DNA of 64,000 nt. Origin: Lachnospiraceae bacterium. GTDB taxonomy: Bacteria > Bacillota > Clostridia > Lachnospirales > Lachnospiraceae. Below, piece after piece: positions 39,323 through 47,973 of this stretch. The position numbers were made by a program, and so were the translations under genes. Positions within the stretch are counted from its first letter, which is position 1, and each line of letters opens with the position of its first letter. The stretch covers positions 1-64,000 of the forward strand of contig QXWO01000020.1 in NCBI GenBank assembly GCA_009911035.1, written 5' to 3'. The notes beneath the pieces are model-generated. The model was not told the origin of the DNA, made no database searches, and worked only from the letters and a program-made list of their open reading frames with translations.

Positions 39323-40843
39323 GTGAAAGACAAAATTGTATTGGAAATGAAAAATATTCACAAGAACTTTCCCGGAGTGCGTGCCTTACAGGGAGTGAAT
39401 TTTACATTGTGTGAAGGAGAAATTCATGCACTTATGGGTGAAAATGGCGCCGGAAAATCTACTTTGATTAAAGTTTTAACTGGGGTCTACGGAAAAGATG
39501 AAGGCCAGATTTTCATTAAAGGAAATGATAAAGCAGCAGTTATACATTCTCCGCAGGATGCACAAAGGTATGGAATCAGCACAGTATATCAGGAAATAAC
39601 CCTGTGTCCCAATCTTTCCGTAGCTGAAAATATGTACATAGGGCGGACAGCCGGCATATATCAAAATTGGAAAAAGATGAATGAAGATGCAGATAAAATA
39701 CTCCAGTCTCTCGATATTCCTGCAAAGGCAACCCAGCAGCTTGCAAGCTGTTCTATTGCAGTCCAGCAGATGGTTGCCATTGCCCGTGCAGTTGATATGG
39801 AATGTAAGGTACTGATTCTGGATGAACCTACTTCATCATTAGATGAGCAGGAGGTTGAGAAACTCTTTGGACTGATGCGGGATTTGAAAGCAAGAGGCGT
39901 TGGAATTATTTTTGTTACCCATTTTCTGGATCAGGTATATGAGGTATGCGACAGAATTACCGTTCTGCGGGATGGAAAACTGGTCGGTTCCTATGATATC
40001 AAAGATCTTCCCCGTGTCCAGCTCGTTTCAAAAATGCTTGGAAAAGATTTGGATGATATGTCGGATATTAAAGGAGAACATTCAGCCTACAACAAGAAAG
40101 ATGCTTCTGAACATGTATTTGAAGCTGAGCAGCTTGTAAGCGATGCGGGAATCAAGCCTTTTGATTTTTATATAAATAAGGGTGAGGTAAATGGTTTTAC
40201 AGGTTTGTTAGGTTCTGGAAGAAGTGAATGTGTCCGTGCAATTTTTGGCGCAGACAGAGTTCTTGGCGGAACAGTAAAAAAGAATGGAAAAGCTGTTAAA
40301 ATATCCAAACCCATTGATGCTATGAGAAACGGCATCGCTTATCTGCCTGAAGACAGAAAAGTAGATGGTATTGTGGGAGAATTATCAGTCCGTGAAAACA
40401 TCATACTTGCCTTACAGGTATTGAAAGGATTTTTTAAGCCTTTTTCAAAAGCGGAGGCCAATAAGTTTGCAGATGAATACATAAAATTATTGGGAATTAA
40501 AACAGCTTCTGCTGACACACCAATTAAGTCTCTTTCAGGAGGAAACCAGCAGAAGGCAATTTTAGCCCGGTGGCTGATCACTAATCCGGAATATCTGATT
40601 CTGGATGAGCCTACCCGGGGTATTGATGTAGGAACAAAAATTGATATACAGAAACTGGTGCTTAAGCTTGCTTCGGAAGGTATGAGCGTTACCTTTATTT
40701 CGTCGGAAACAGATGAAATGCTCCGTACCTGTTCCCGTCTTGTTGTCATGAGGGACCGCAAAGTAGTAGGTGAGCTTTCAGGCAAAGAACTGACTCAGAG
40801 TATGATTATGAGTACGATTGCCGGAGGTGAAAGAAAAGAATGA
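39323..40843 (+). CDS. Sugar ABC transporter ATP-binding protein (two NBDs)
   Basis: A 506-residue double ATPase of the ribose/galactofuranose importer type. The first domain has Walker A GENGAGKSTLIKVLTG and Walker B VLILDEPTSSLDE, with a poor signature (CSIAVQQ). The second has a degenerate Walker A (LGSGRSECVRAIFG) but an intact signature LSGGNQQKAILARWL and ILDEPTRGIDVG. This uneven pair is normal in the family. The GTG at 39323 is preferred since AAGGGG lies nine bases upstream; a GTG at 39311 touches that site. It overlaps the next gene by four bases. Confidence 0.93.
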   Translation: MKDKIVLEMKNIHKNFPGVRALQGVNFTLCEGEIHALMGENGAGKSTLIKVLTGVYGKDEGQIFIKGNDKAAVIHSPQDAQRYGISTVYQEITLCPNLSVAENMYIGRTAGIYQNWKKMNEDADKILQSLDIPAKATQQLASCSIAVQQMVAIARAVDMECKVLILDEPTSSLDEQEVEKLFGLMRDLKARGVGIIFVTHFLDQVYEVCDRITVLRDGKLVGSYDIKDLPRVQLVSKMLGKDLDDMSDIKGEHSAYNKKDASEHVFEAEQLVSDAGIKPFDFYINKGEVNGFTGLLGSGRSECVRAIFGADRVLGGTVKKNGKAVKISKPIDAMRNGIAYLPEDRKVDGIVGELSVRENIILALQVLKGFFKPFSKAEANKFADEYIKLLGIKTASADTPIKSLSGGNQQKAILARWLITNPEYLILDEPTRGIDVGTKIDIQKLVLKLASEGMSVTFISSETDEMLRTCSRLVVMRDRKVVGELSGKELTQSMIMSTIAGGERKE

Positions 40844-41940
40844 AAAGCGAAAATATGAAAAAATCAGGGGTAATGGTATTTTTAAAAAAACTGGTAAGGC
40901 AGCAGATATTTATCCCCATAGCTGCGTTGTTGCTGCTTGCAGTTTTTAATTTAATTAATGATCCTTCTTTTTATAAAATTACATATGGATACAATAGTGC
41001 AGGGGATCCGGTTCTATCGGGGTATCTTATGACAATACTCGATTATGGATCAGAGCTTGCTATTCTTGCCATTGGCATGACGCTTGTTACGGCTGCAACA
41101 GGGGGACAGGATATCAGTGTGGGCGCTACAATAGCAATTAGCGGAAGTGTGATACTACGGATTCTGTGCGGTACCAATTCCAGACCCGAAACTCTCCAGG
41201 CTCCCATATTAGTTGCATTTTTGGTAAGCTGTGTGGTTGCGATGATCTTTGGTGCCTTTAATGGTGCTCTGGTGGCGTATTTTAAGATTCAGCCTATGGT
41301 AGCAACACTTATTTTGTTTACGGCAGGACGTTCAATTGCTGCATGGATCAACAATAATGAGCTTCCAATTATCAGTGATCCGGTATTTAGCTATTTTGGA
41401 GGATTTATTCCCGGCATACCTATTCCAACTCCATTTTTTATTGCAGCAGCTTGTATGATAGTTACCGGACTTGTTCTTAAATTTACAACTCTGGGTCTTT
41501 ATACACAATCTGTGGGCATTAATGAAAGTTCATCGAGATTAAATGGTTTAAATCCTGCATTTATTAAATTTTTGACATTTGTGATTTTAGGGCTTTGTGT
41601 CGCAGTAGCCGGATTGATTAAAGTCAGCCGTCTGTCTTCCATCAACTATTCTGTTATCGCAAAGGATATTGAAATGGATGCCATTCTTGCGGTTGCACTT
41701 GGTGGAAATGCATTAAGCGGTGGAAAATTTAATATGACGGCTTCCATCCTTGGAGCTTATGTAATTCAATTCCTTACAACAACGCTTTATAAATTAAACG
41801 TCCAGTCGGATGCTCTTCCAGCTTATAAAGCAGTAGTGGTTATAGTTCTGGTGGTATTAAGCGCTCCGATAGTGAGAGAAAAACTTTCCGCCTTTTTCAA
41901 AAAGATAAATTCAAAACAACGTTTTAAGGAGGTAGGTTGA
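40840..41940 (+). CDS. Sugar ABC transporter permease 1
   Basis: A 366-residue membrane protein with about nine hydrophobic segments, of the ribose/galactofuranose permease family. Recognisable parts are TGGQDISVGATIAISG and the late LGGNALSGGKFNMTASILGAYVIQFL. Its start overlaps the ATPase stop (ATGA). It is paired with a second, different permease, as in the YtfT/YjfF transporters. Confidence 0.92.
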   Translation: MKSENMKKSGVMVFLKKLVRQQIFIPIAALLLLAVFNLINDPSFYKITYGYNSAGDPVLSGYLMTILDYGSELAILAIGMTLVTAATGGQDISVGATIAISGSVILRILCGTNSRPETLQAPILVAFLVSCVVAMIFGAFNGALVAYFKIQPMVATLILFTAGRSIAAWINNNELPIISDPVFSYFGGFIPGIPIPTPFFIAAACMIVTGLVLKFTTLGLYTQSVGINESSSRLNGLNPAFIKFLTFVILGLCVAVAGLIKVSRLSSINYSVIAKDIEMDAILAVALGGNALSGGKFNMTASILGAYVIQFLTTTLYKLNVQSDALPAYKAVVVIVLVVLSAPIVREKLSAFFKKINSKQRFKEVG

Positions 41941-41941
41941 T

Positions 41942-42991
41942 ATGTCATCAAATAAAAAAGTGCCTGCATCTGAAAGCGGATTGCAGAATAAATTTAGAAA
42001 TATTACGGATACAAACCTGCTGCTTTTGATAACAATAGTGGTTTTCTTTGTTATGTATATTGGTGCAATTATTTTTCAGGGAAAAGGGTTTTTAAAACCT
42101 CAGACATTTTTTAACATTTTAAATTCAAATGCTGCCCTTATCATTGCTGCCTGCGGCATGAGTATTGTAATGATTACTGGAGGAATAGATATCTCGGTAG
42201 GCGGCGTTGCTGCTTTGGTCAGCATGTGCTGTGCCGTTTATCTTGATTTTCATGACGGAAATGTTTTTGTGTCAATTCTGATTGCACTTGCTATCGGTCT
42301 TGGATACGGAATTGTACAGGGATTTCTGGTTGCATACCTGGATATCCAGCCCTTTATTGTCAGTCTTGCCGGAATGTTTTTTGCACGGGGCATGACGACA
42401 ATTGTCAATACAAATCCTTTTAATGTACAGAATGAATCCTTTGTGTCATTAAAGGAGACGCGTATTACCGTTCCTGGTTTAGGATCGGTCAATAAACTAG
42501 GGAAATACGTTCCTGCATATATTGAGATCGGTGTGGTTGTAGCTCTCCTTACGGTTATTATTCTTTTTTGCGTACTTAGATGGACAAAGCTGGGGCGGGG
42601 ATTTTATGCGGTAGGCGGCAACAGCCAGAGTGCCCTTATGCTGGGAATCAATGTAAAAAGGACAAAATTTATTTCACATTTACTTTGCGGGCTTTTGGCA
42701 GGCATCGGAGGATTTGTCTATTTCATGCATGTAGGTTCCGGTTCCGCTTCCCATGCAAGCGGCATGGAAATGAATGCCATAGCATCCTCCATTATAGGGG
42801 GAACCATGCTTACAGGAGGCGTGGGAAATATTATTGGAACTTTATTTGGTGTGCTTTCCTTAAATACGATACAGAATATTGTTTCATCTGCCGGATATGA
42901 TGATGCATGGTGGACAGGGATTACCATTGCAGCAATGCTGTGTCTGTTCCTGATAGTCCAGAGTATTGTCATGGCACGTAAAAAGAAATAG
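41942..42991 (+). CDS. Sugar ABC transporter permease 2
   Basis: A 349-residue membrane protein with about nine hydrophobic segments. Family motifs are TGGIDISVGGVAALVS and GGTMLTGGVGNIIGTLFGVLSL. It begins one base after permease 1 (AAGGAGG within the end of that gene serves as ribosome site). With permease 1 it would form a heterodimeric channel. A terminator follows at 43030. Confidence 0.92.
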   Translation: MSSNKKVPASESGLQNKFRNITDTNLLLLITIVVFFVMYIGAIIFQGKGFLKPQTFFNILNSNAALIIAACGMSIVMITGGIDISVGGVAALVSMCCAVYLDFHDGNVFVSILIALAIGLGYGIVQGFLVAYLDIQPFIVSLAGMFFARGMTTIVNTNPFNVQNESFVSLKETRITVPGLGSVNKLGKYVPAYIEIGVVVALLTVIILFCVLRWTKLGRGFYAVGGNSQSALMLGINVKRTKFISHLLCGLLAGIGGFVYFMHVGSGSASHASGMEMNAIASSIIGGTMLTGGVGNIIGTLFGVLSLNTIQNIVSSAGYDDAWWTGITIAAMLCLFLIVQSIVMARKKK

Positions 42992-43029
42992 ATGAGAAAA
43001 AGCTGTTAACGGGAATATACAGGTTTAGA

Positions 43030-43064
43030 AAGACGGCGGTTTTTAGACCAGCCGTCTTTTTATT
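43030..43064 (+). terminator. Terminator of the sugar transporter operon
   Basis: AAGACGGC (43030-43037) pairs with GCCGTCTT (43051-43058), with further pairing toward the loop, and runs into TTTTTATT. Confidence 0.85.
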
Positions 43065-43160
43065 ACAATAAGCTGTCACGCGAAGAGTGGCAGCGTTTGT
43101 TACAATAAGCTGTCTCACAAAGAGTGGCAGCGTTTGTTATAATAAACTGTCCCAAAGTTT
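43063..43160 (+). repeat. 37-bp tandem repeat, about 2.6 copies
   Basis: Units begin at 43063, 43100 and 43137 with TTACAATAAGCTGTC or a close variant. The first two share AGAGTGGCAGCGTTTG at their ends. Within each, GCTGTCAC and GTGGCAGC can form a hairpin (one G-U) ahead of a T-rich stretch. The third copy is partial. It lies between the transporter terminator and the promoter of the second binding protein. Confidence 0.8.
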
Positions 43161-43182
43161 ACAAAGGTTCGTCCCGGAATTG

Positions 43183-43211
43183 TTGACTGACAGATTTAAA
43201 TATCTTATAGT
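43183..43211 (+). promoter_or_regulatory. Promoter of the second binding-protein gene
   Basis: TTGACT (43183-43188) and TATAGT (43206-43211) are 17 bases apart; the gene starts 34 bases later. Confidence 0.8.
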
Positions 43212-43244
43212 ATATAAAAGTCAGCAAGTCGGAGGGAGAAAAAA

Positions 43245-44300
43245 GTGAAAAAAATTTTGTCAGTAGTTGTTTTCATATTATGTACATTGCTGTCTGGCTG
43301 CGGAAATATATATTTGCCGGAAAATAAAGGTTTGGATACAGATAAAATAACCACAGATGAATCTATTGTGGTTGGATTTTCCCAGCTTGGCGCTGAATCT
43401 GACTGGAGAAGTGCAAATACACAGTCCATGAAATCCACTTTTACAGAAGAAAACGGTTATAAACTGATTTTTGAGGACGGCCAGCAAAAGCAGGCAAACC
43501 AGATTATGGCAATCCGTACATTTATCCAGCAGGAAGTTGATTATATTGTTCTTGCGCCTGTGATAGAAACCGGCTGGGATACTGTGTTGCAGGAAGCAAA
43601 AGATTCGAAAATACCTGTTATTATTGTGGACCGGAAGGTAAGTGTTTCAGACGAAAGCTTATTTGCCTGCTGGGTAGGTTCGGATTTTGAATTAGAAGGA
43701 AAAAAGGCAGCCGAATGGCTAAAGCAGTATACCATAGCAAAAGGGATAGCACCCCAGGATTTACATATTGTAAATATTCAGGGCACAATCGGGGCCTCTG
43801 CGCAGATTGGAAGGACAAAGAGCCTTGCTGACGCGGCCAGACTGAACGGATGGGATTTAATGGCGCAGGTGCCAGGTGACTTTACACAGGCAAAGGGAAA
43901 AGAAGTAATGGAATCCTTTCTGAAGCAATATGATAATATTAATGTTGTATATTGTGAAAATGATAATGAAGCCCTTGGTGTCATTGAAGCAATTGAGGCG
44001 GCAGGTAAAAGGGTTGGGTCTGATATTAAAGGGGGAGAGATTATGATCATATCTTTCGACGGCGTCAATGAGGAAGCCATAAATTATATATTGGAAGATA
44101 AGATCACCTGCATTGCGGAGTGTAACCCCCATCATGGACCCCGTGTCCAGGCGATCATTGAATCTTTAGAAGCAGGGCATACTCCTGATAAGTTTTCTTA
44201 TGTGGATGAAAAAATTTTTAGTTTAGATATAAATGTTAAAAAAATTACGGTTGATGGTATAGATTATGAAGTGGCTGCTCCTGTCCTGCCAGTTGGATAA
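43245..44300 (+). CDS. Second sugar-binding lipoprotein, solitary
   Basis: A 351-residue lipoprotein (lipobox LLSGC, Cys19) of the same family as the binding protein at 38125, sharing SQLGAESDWRSANTQSMKSTFTEENGYK-like opening and ADCNPHHGP-like C-terminal features, but without the Ala/Glu/Pro linker. The start is GTG with GGAGGGAG six bases ahead. It has its own promoter and no permease or ATPase of its own. It may feed another substrate to the upstream transporter or act as the sugar-sensing partner of the YesM-type kinase. The role is inferred. Confidence 0.85.
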   Translation: MKKILSVVVFILCTLLSGCGNIYLPENKGLDTDKITTDESIVVGFSQLGAESDWRSANTQSMKSTFTEENGYKLIFEDGQQKQANQIMAIRTFIQQEVDYIVLAPVIETGWDTVLQEAKDSKIPVIIVDRKVSVSDESLFACWVGSDFELEGKKAAEWLKQYTIAKGIAPQDLHIVNIQGTIGASAQIGRTKSLADAARLNGWDLMAQVPGDFTQAKGKEVMESFLKQYDNINVVYCENDNEALGVIEAIEAAGKRVGSDIKGGEIMIISFDGVNEEAINYILEDKITCIAECNPHHGPRVQAIIESLEAGHTPDKFSYVDEKIFSLDINVKKITVDGIDYEVAAPVLPVG

Positions 44301-44333
44301 TTTGCCAGTACAGACAATAATCATTATGATTTA

Positions 44334-44362
44334 TTGCATTTTAAATAGTCATAGTGTATGAT
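44334..44362 (+). promoter_or_regulatory. Promoter of the diguanylate cyclase gene
   Basis: TTGCAT (44334-44339) and TATGAT (44357-44362) are 17 bases apart, 38 bases before the GTG start. Confidence 0.65.
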
Positions 44363-44400
44363 GAAAAAAATGATATTTATATCATTGGCGGGGGGACATT

Positions 44401-45528
44401 GTGGAAAATACTAATCGGAAGGAAAATTCCGGAAATATATTTAAGAAAGCAGCAGATTACGTAGGAAGGGATGTAAAATGCCAGAATGAGTCGAAAAAAC
44501 TGATAGTGGTAATAAGGCTGTTGCTTATTTCTGTTATTATATATTTTACAATAAATGTAATATTATGTATTCCGGAATGGAATTTAACAGTTATATTATT
44601 TTACTGTGTATTTTTTGCAGTATTTGCATGTTTATTTGCTGTATCGTATAATTACAGGTCAATGGTCACATTATGGGTGTTTAATGTGGGAATGATTATT
44701 TGGATTTGTTCCATTGTCCATTTGTTTGGCTGGAATATAGGCGTCCAGCATTTTATTATGGTTCTGCTGATATTATATTTCTTTTCCAGTTACAAACAAT
44801 ATACAGGCAAAATTCTTTATGCAGCTTTTTTATGTGTCCTGCGTATCATGCTGTTTTACATTTATCATTATAATGAGCCTTTGATTCCTTTGTCCACAGC
44901 AAAGGAAAATATGTTACAAATTATAAATACCATTACCATTTTTTTATGCATGTCTATAATTGCCTTTATTTTCAGCAGGGACAGCCAGGAGCTTGAAAGC
45001 AAGCTGGTGGATTACAATGCCCAGTTGGAAAAGCAGGCCAATACAGATATGCTGACAGGGCTTTATAACAGAAGGAAAGCCCTGGAATATCTGGAAAGCC
45101 TTACAGCAAAAAAGAAGCCCCAGGGAAAAGATTATTTAGGATTTAGCCTTTGTATATGCGACATTGATTTTTTCAAAAAGGTGAATGATAATTACGGCCA
45201 TGATGCAGGAGATAAAGTTTTAAAAGGAATTGCAGGGATATTCAGGGAGGAGATGAAGGAAAAGACTTTTGCGGCAAGATGGGGAGGAGAAGAATTTCTT
45301 TTGTTATTTCCCGGATGCAATGGCGACAATGCATATATGGAGCTTGAAAAGATACGAAGAAAGATTAAAGAGATGAAGGTTAAGACGGAAAAGGAAGATA
45401 TTGGCGTAACAATGACATTCGGTCTTACTGAATATGACTTTAACAGCGATTTGGATCTGGCAATTAAGGAAGCTGATAAAAAACTGTATTTAGGAAAAGA
45501 GCAGGGAAGAGACAGGATAATTTACTAA
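44401..45528 (+). CDS. Membrane diguanylate cyclase (GGDEF domain)
   Basis: Probably makes cyclic di-GMP. The 375-residue protein has about six hydrophobic segments (roughly 34-192), a short coiled linker, and a GGDEF domain from about 210 (TDMLTGLYNRRKALEYL) with the active motif GGEEF at 295-299 and DIDFFKKVNDNYGHDAGD. The usual inhibitory RxxD site before GGEEF is missing (it reads KEKT), so product inhibition at that site is unlikely. The start is GTG with a G-rich ribosome site. It stands alone behind its own promoter. The HD-GYP protein at 5472-6527 could be a counterpart. Confidence 0.92.
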   Translation: MENTNRKENSGNIFKKAADYVGRDVKCQNESKKLIVVIRLLLISVIIYFTINVILCIPEWNLTVILFYCVFFAVFACLFAVSYNYRSMVTLWVFNVGMIIWICSIVHLFGWNIGVQHFIMVLLILYFFSSYKQYTGKILYAAFLCVLRIMLFYIYHYNEPLIPLSTAKENMLQIINTITIFLCMSIIAFIFSRDSQELESKLVDYNAQLEKQANTDMLTGLYNRRKALEYLESLTAKKKPQGKDYLGFSLCICDIDFFKKVNDNYGHDAGDKVLKGIAGIFREEMKEKTFAARWGGEEFLLLFPGCNGDNAYMELEKIRRKIKEMKVKTEKEDIGVTMTFGLTEYDFNSDLDLAIKEADKKLYLGKEQGRDRIIY

Positions 45529-45704
45529 CACTCCATACAGTCAGAAATTGAAATTTGGCCGGATGGAGCACAGGAGCGAGTTTGAAAATTGCTTTAAAAC
45601 ACAGTCGTATAAAGAAAACGTTAAGATTCATCAAAAATATGAATAATGAATTAATTTGCATAATTTTATGTTATGATAAAGAAAGTTACATATGACATGG
45701 GTTC

Positions 45705-47261
45705 ATGGAAAGGCGTCTGATATTATTGCAGTTTAATCGATCAAAATTAAAAGAAAAAACATATGAAACATTGAAAGCAGTTTTCCCAATACTTGCAATT
45801 GTTCTGCTGTTATGCTTTACAATTGCGCCAATTCCACCCAGCATACTCATGACGTTTCTGATTGGGGCGGTATTGCTAATCATAGGAATGCTGCTTTTTA
45901 ATGTTGGCGTGGAGTTGTCCATGACGCCTATGGGCGAGCGTGTGGGAACTATTATGACAAAGTCAAAGAAATTGATGATCATGGTCTTTATTGGTTTTGT
46001 TATGGGATTTATTATTACCATTTCAGAGCCGGATCTGCAGGTGCTTGCACAGCAGGTTCCTTCCATACCAAATATCGTTCTGATTTTGGCAGTGGCAGCA
46101 GGGGTAGGAGTTTTTCTTGTGATGGCGCTTCTGCGTATGCTTTTCGGAGTTGCCCTTCCACATTTACTGGTGGTCTTTTACGGGATAGTTTTTGTTCTTA
46201 CACTTTTTGTACCGAAGGACTTTCTAGCCATTGCGTTTGATTCCGGCGGTGTTACAACGGGTCCCATGACTGTGCCCTTTATTATGGCTTTTGGTATCGG
46301 TGTTTCGGCAATACGAAGTGATAAACATGCCTCGGACGACAGTTTCGGGCTTGTTTTCCTGTGTTCTATCGGGCCTATTATGGCTGTACTTATTTTAGGA
46401 ATGATTTATAATCCCGGACAAAGGGAAAGTGTTTCGGATACTATTCCTGTGGTTGATAATACCGTAGACTTATGGAGGCTGTTCACCCACGGGTTTCCCA
46501 CCTACATGAAGGAAATGGCTCTGTCCCTGCTTCCCATTGTATTTTTCTTCGGGGTTTTTCAGTTGATTTCAAGGGAGATAAATAAGAGAACTCTGATTAA
46601 GATAGGAATCGGTCTTGTATATACCTATGTGGGACTGGTTCTGTTCCTTACAGGGGTCAATGTAGGATTTATGCCGGCTGGAAACTATTTAGGCCAGACT
46701 ATAGCGGGACTTACCATTGCCTGGATTATTATCCCTATTGGAATGATTATCGGTTATTTTATTGTCCGCGCGGAGCCTGCCGTGTTTGTCCTTACGAAGC
46801 AGGTCGAGGAGATGACTTCCGGGGCAATATCCGCAAAAGCCATGGAAACCAGTTTATCCATCGGTGTATCAGTATCAGTAGGTCTTGCCATGACGAGGGT
46901 CCTTACAGGTATTTCTATTATGTGGCTGTTGATTCCGGGATATGCAATTGCCCTTGTGCTGACATTTTTTGTGCCGAAGATTTTTACGGCCATTGCTTTT
47001 GACTCCGGCGGCGTGGCATCCGGCCCCATGACGGCAACTTTTCTTCTTCCTTTTGCCATGGGAGCCTGCGGGGCCATTGGGGGAAACCTTATTACAGATG
47101 CATTTGGCATTATAGCCATGGTTGCCATGACTCCCCTTATTACGATTCAGGTGATGGGCATGGTATTTAAGCTGAAAGAAATCAGCCTGCGTAGGAAAGC
47201 CTTTGACACAAACTTTGTATCTTTGGAAAGCTTTGGAGACATGGAAATTATCGAATTATAG
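45705..47261 (+). CDS. DUF1538 family membrane protein (internally duplicated)
   Basis: A 518-residue membrane protein with about 12-14 hydrophobic segments. It is built from two similar halves: FVPKDFLAIAFDSGGVTTGPMT (169-190) matches FVPKIFTAIAFDSGGVASGPMT (422-443), and SEPDLQVLAQQV (107-118) matches AEPAVFVLTKQV (356-367). This antiparallel or tandem repeat is typical of transporters and identifies DUF1538. The next gene encodes two P-II-like domains, suggesting control of transport by a small-molecule sensor. The substrate is unknown. The start lacks a clear ribosome site and could be a few codons downstream. Confidence 0.87.
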   Translation: MERRLILLQFNRSKLKEKTYETLKAVFPILAIVLLLCFTIAPIPPSILMTFLIGAVLLIIGMLLFNVGVELSMTPMGERVGTIMTKSKKLMIMVFIGFVMGFIITISEPDLQVLAQQVPSIPNIVLILAVAAGVGVFLVMALLRMLFGVALPHLLVVFYGIVFVLTLFVPKDFLAIAFDSGGVTTGPMTVPFIMAFGIGVSAIRSDKHASDDSFGLVFLCSIGPIMAVLILGMIYNPGQRESVSDTIPVVDNTVDLWRLFTHGFPTYMKEMALSLLPIVFFFGVFQLISREINKRTLIKIGIGLVYTYVGLVLFLTGVNVGFMPAGNYLGQTIAGLTIAWIIIPIGMIIGYFIVRAEPAVFVLTKQVEEMTSGAISAKAMETSLSIGVSVSVGLAMTRVLTGISIMWLLIPGYAIALVLTFFVPKIFTAIAFDSGGVASGPMTATFLLPFAMGACGAIGGNLITDAFGIIAMVAMTPLITIQVMGMVFKLKEISLRRKAFDTNFVSLESFGDMEIIEL

Positions 47262-47275
47262 AAACGGGATGACAT

Positions 47276-47953
47276 ATGGGCAGATTATATGCAATGATAA
47301 CAATTGTTGACAGGAAAGTCGGTAAAAAGTATCTGGAATTGTATCAAAAAAACGAGCATCATGTAAGTTTTACAAGCCTAGGCGCAGGCACTGCATCCAG
47401 TGACATATTGGATTACCTGGGTCTTGATGCAGCGGAAAAACTGGTAGTTTTTTCCGTGCAGCAGGAGGAGAGCTGGTTTCACATCAAAAAGCAGTTGCAG
47501 CAGAAATTAAAGATAGATGCGCCTGGAGGAGGGATTGCATTTATTGTTCCCTTAAGCAGTATCGGCGGTAAAAAGGCATTGCAGTTTCTGCTGGAAAGCC
47601 GGGATTATCAGAAAGAGGAGGAATCTGCCTTGAAGGATACAGTACATGAACTTATCATTGTAATTGCAAATCAGGGAAATATAGAATTGATTATGGACGC
47701 TGCAAGGGGAGCCGGGGCTTATGGCGGTACAGTGATTCATGCAAGGGGAACCGGTATGGAGCAGGCAGAGAAGTTTCTGGGTGTGTCCATAGCGGCTGAA
47801 AAGGAAATGATTTTTATAGTTACGAAGAAGGAACAAAAGAACAGCATTATGAAAGCAATTATAGAAAAAGCGGGAATGGAAAGCCGTGCAAAATCCATTG
47901 TCTTTTCCCTTCCTGTAACAGATACAGCAGGCCTTAGATTAATAGAGGATTAG
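47276..47953 (+). CDS. Tandem P-II-like regulatory protein
   Basis: A 225-residue soluble protein with two ferredoxin-like halves. The C-terminal half (about 123-222) follows the P-II pattern, with HELIIVIANQGNIELIMDAARGAGAYGGTVIHARGTG (T-loop base) and EKEMIFIVTKKEQKNSIMKAI. The N-terminal half (5-100) is a more divergent copy (ITIVDRKVGKKYLELYQKNE, LDAAEKLVVFSV). It begins 15 bases after the DUF1538 gene and most likely controls it, as GlnK controls AmtB. The bound ligand (nucleotide or other) is unknown. Its stop codon lies in the terminator hairpin at 47941-47973. Confidence 0.82.
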   Translation: MGRLYAMITIVDRKVGKKYLELYQKNEHHVSFTSLGAGTASSDILDYLGLDAAEKLVVFSVQQEESWFHIKKQLQQKLKIDAPGGGIAFIVPLSSIGGKKALQFLLESRDYQKEEESALKDTVHELIIVIANQGNIELIMDAARGAGAYGGTVIHARGTGMEQAEKFLGVSIAAEKEMIFIVTKKEQKNSIMKAIIEKAGMESRAKSIVFSLPVTDTAGLRLIED

Positions 47954-47973
47954 CGTTAGGCTAATCCTCTATT
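47941..47973. terminator. Bidirectional terminator shared by convergent genes
   Basis: AATAGAGGATTAGC (47941-47954) and GCTAATCCTCTATT (47960-47973) are a perfect 14-bp inverted repeat with a five-base loop. The stop codons of the P-II gene (plus) and the exonuclease gene (minus) both lie within it. Confidence 0.88.

Noticed and set aside
43063-43160. CRISPR array
   Set aside because: The 37-bp units are direct tandem copies without spacers, and no cas genes are in the window.
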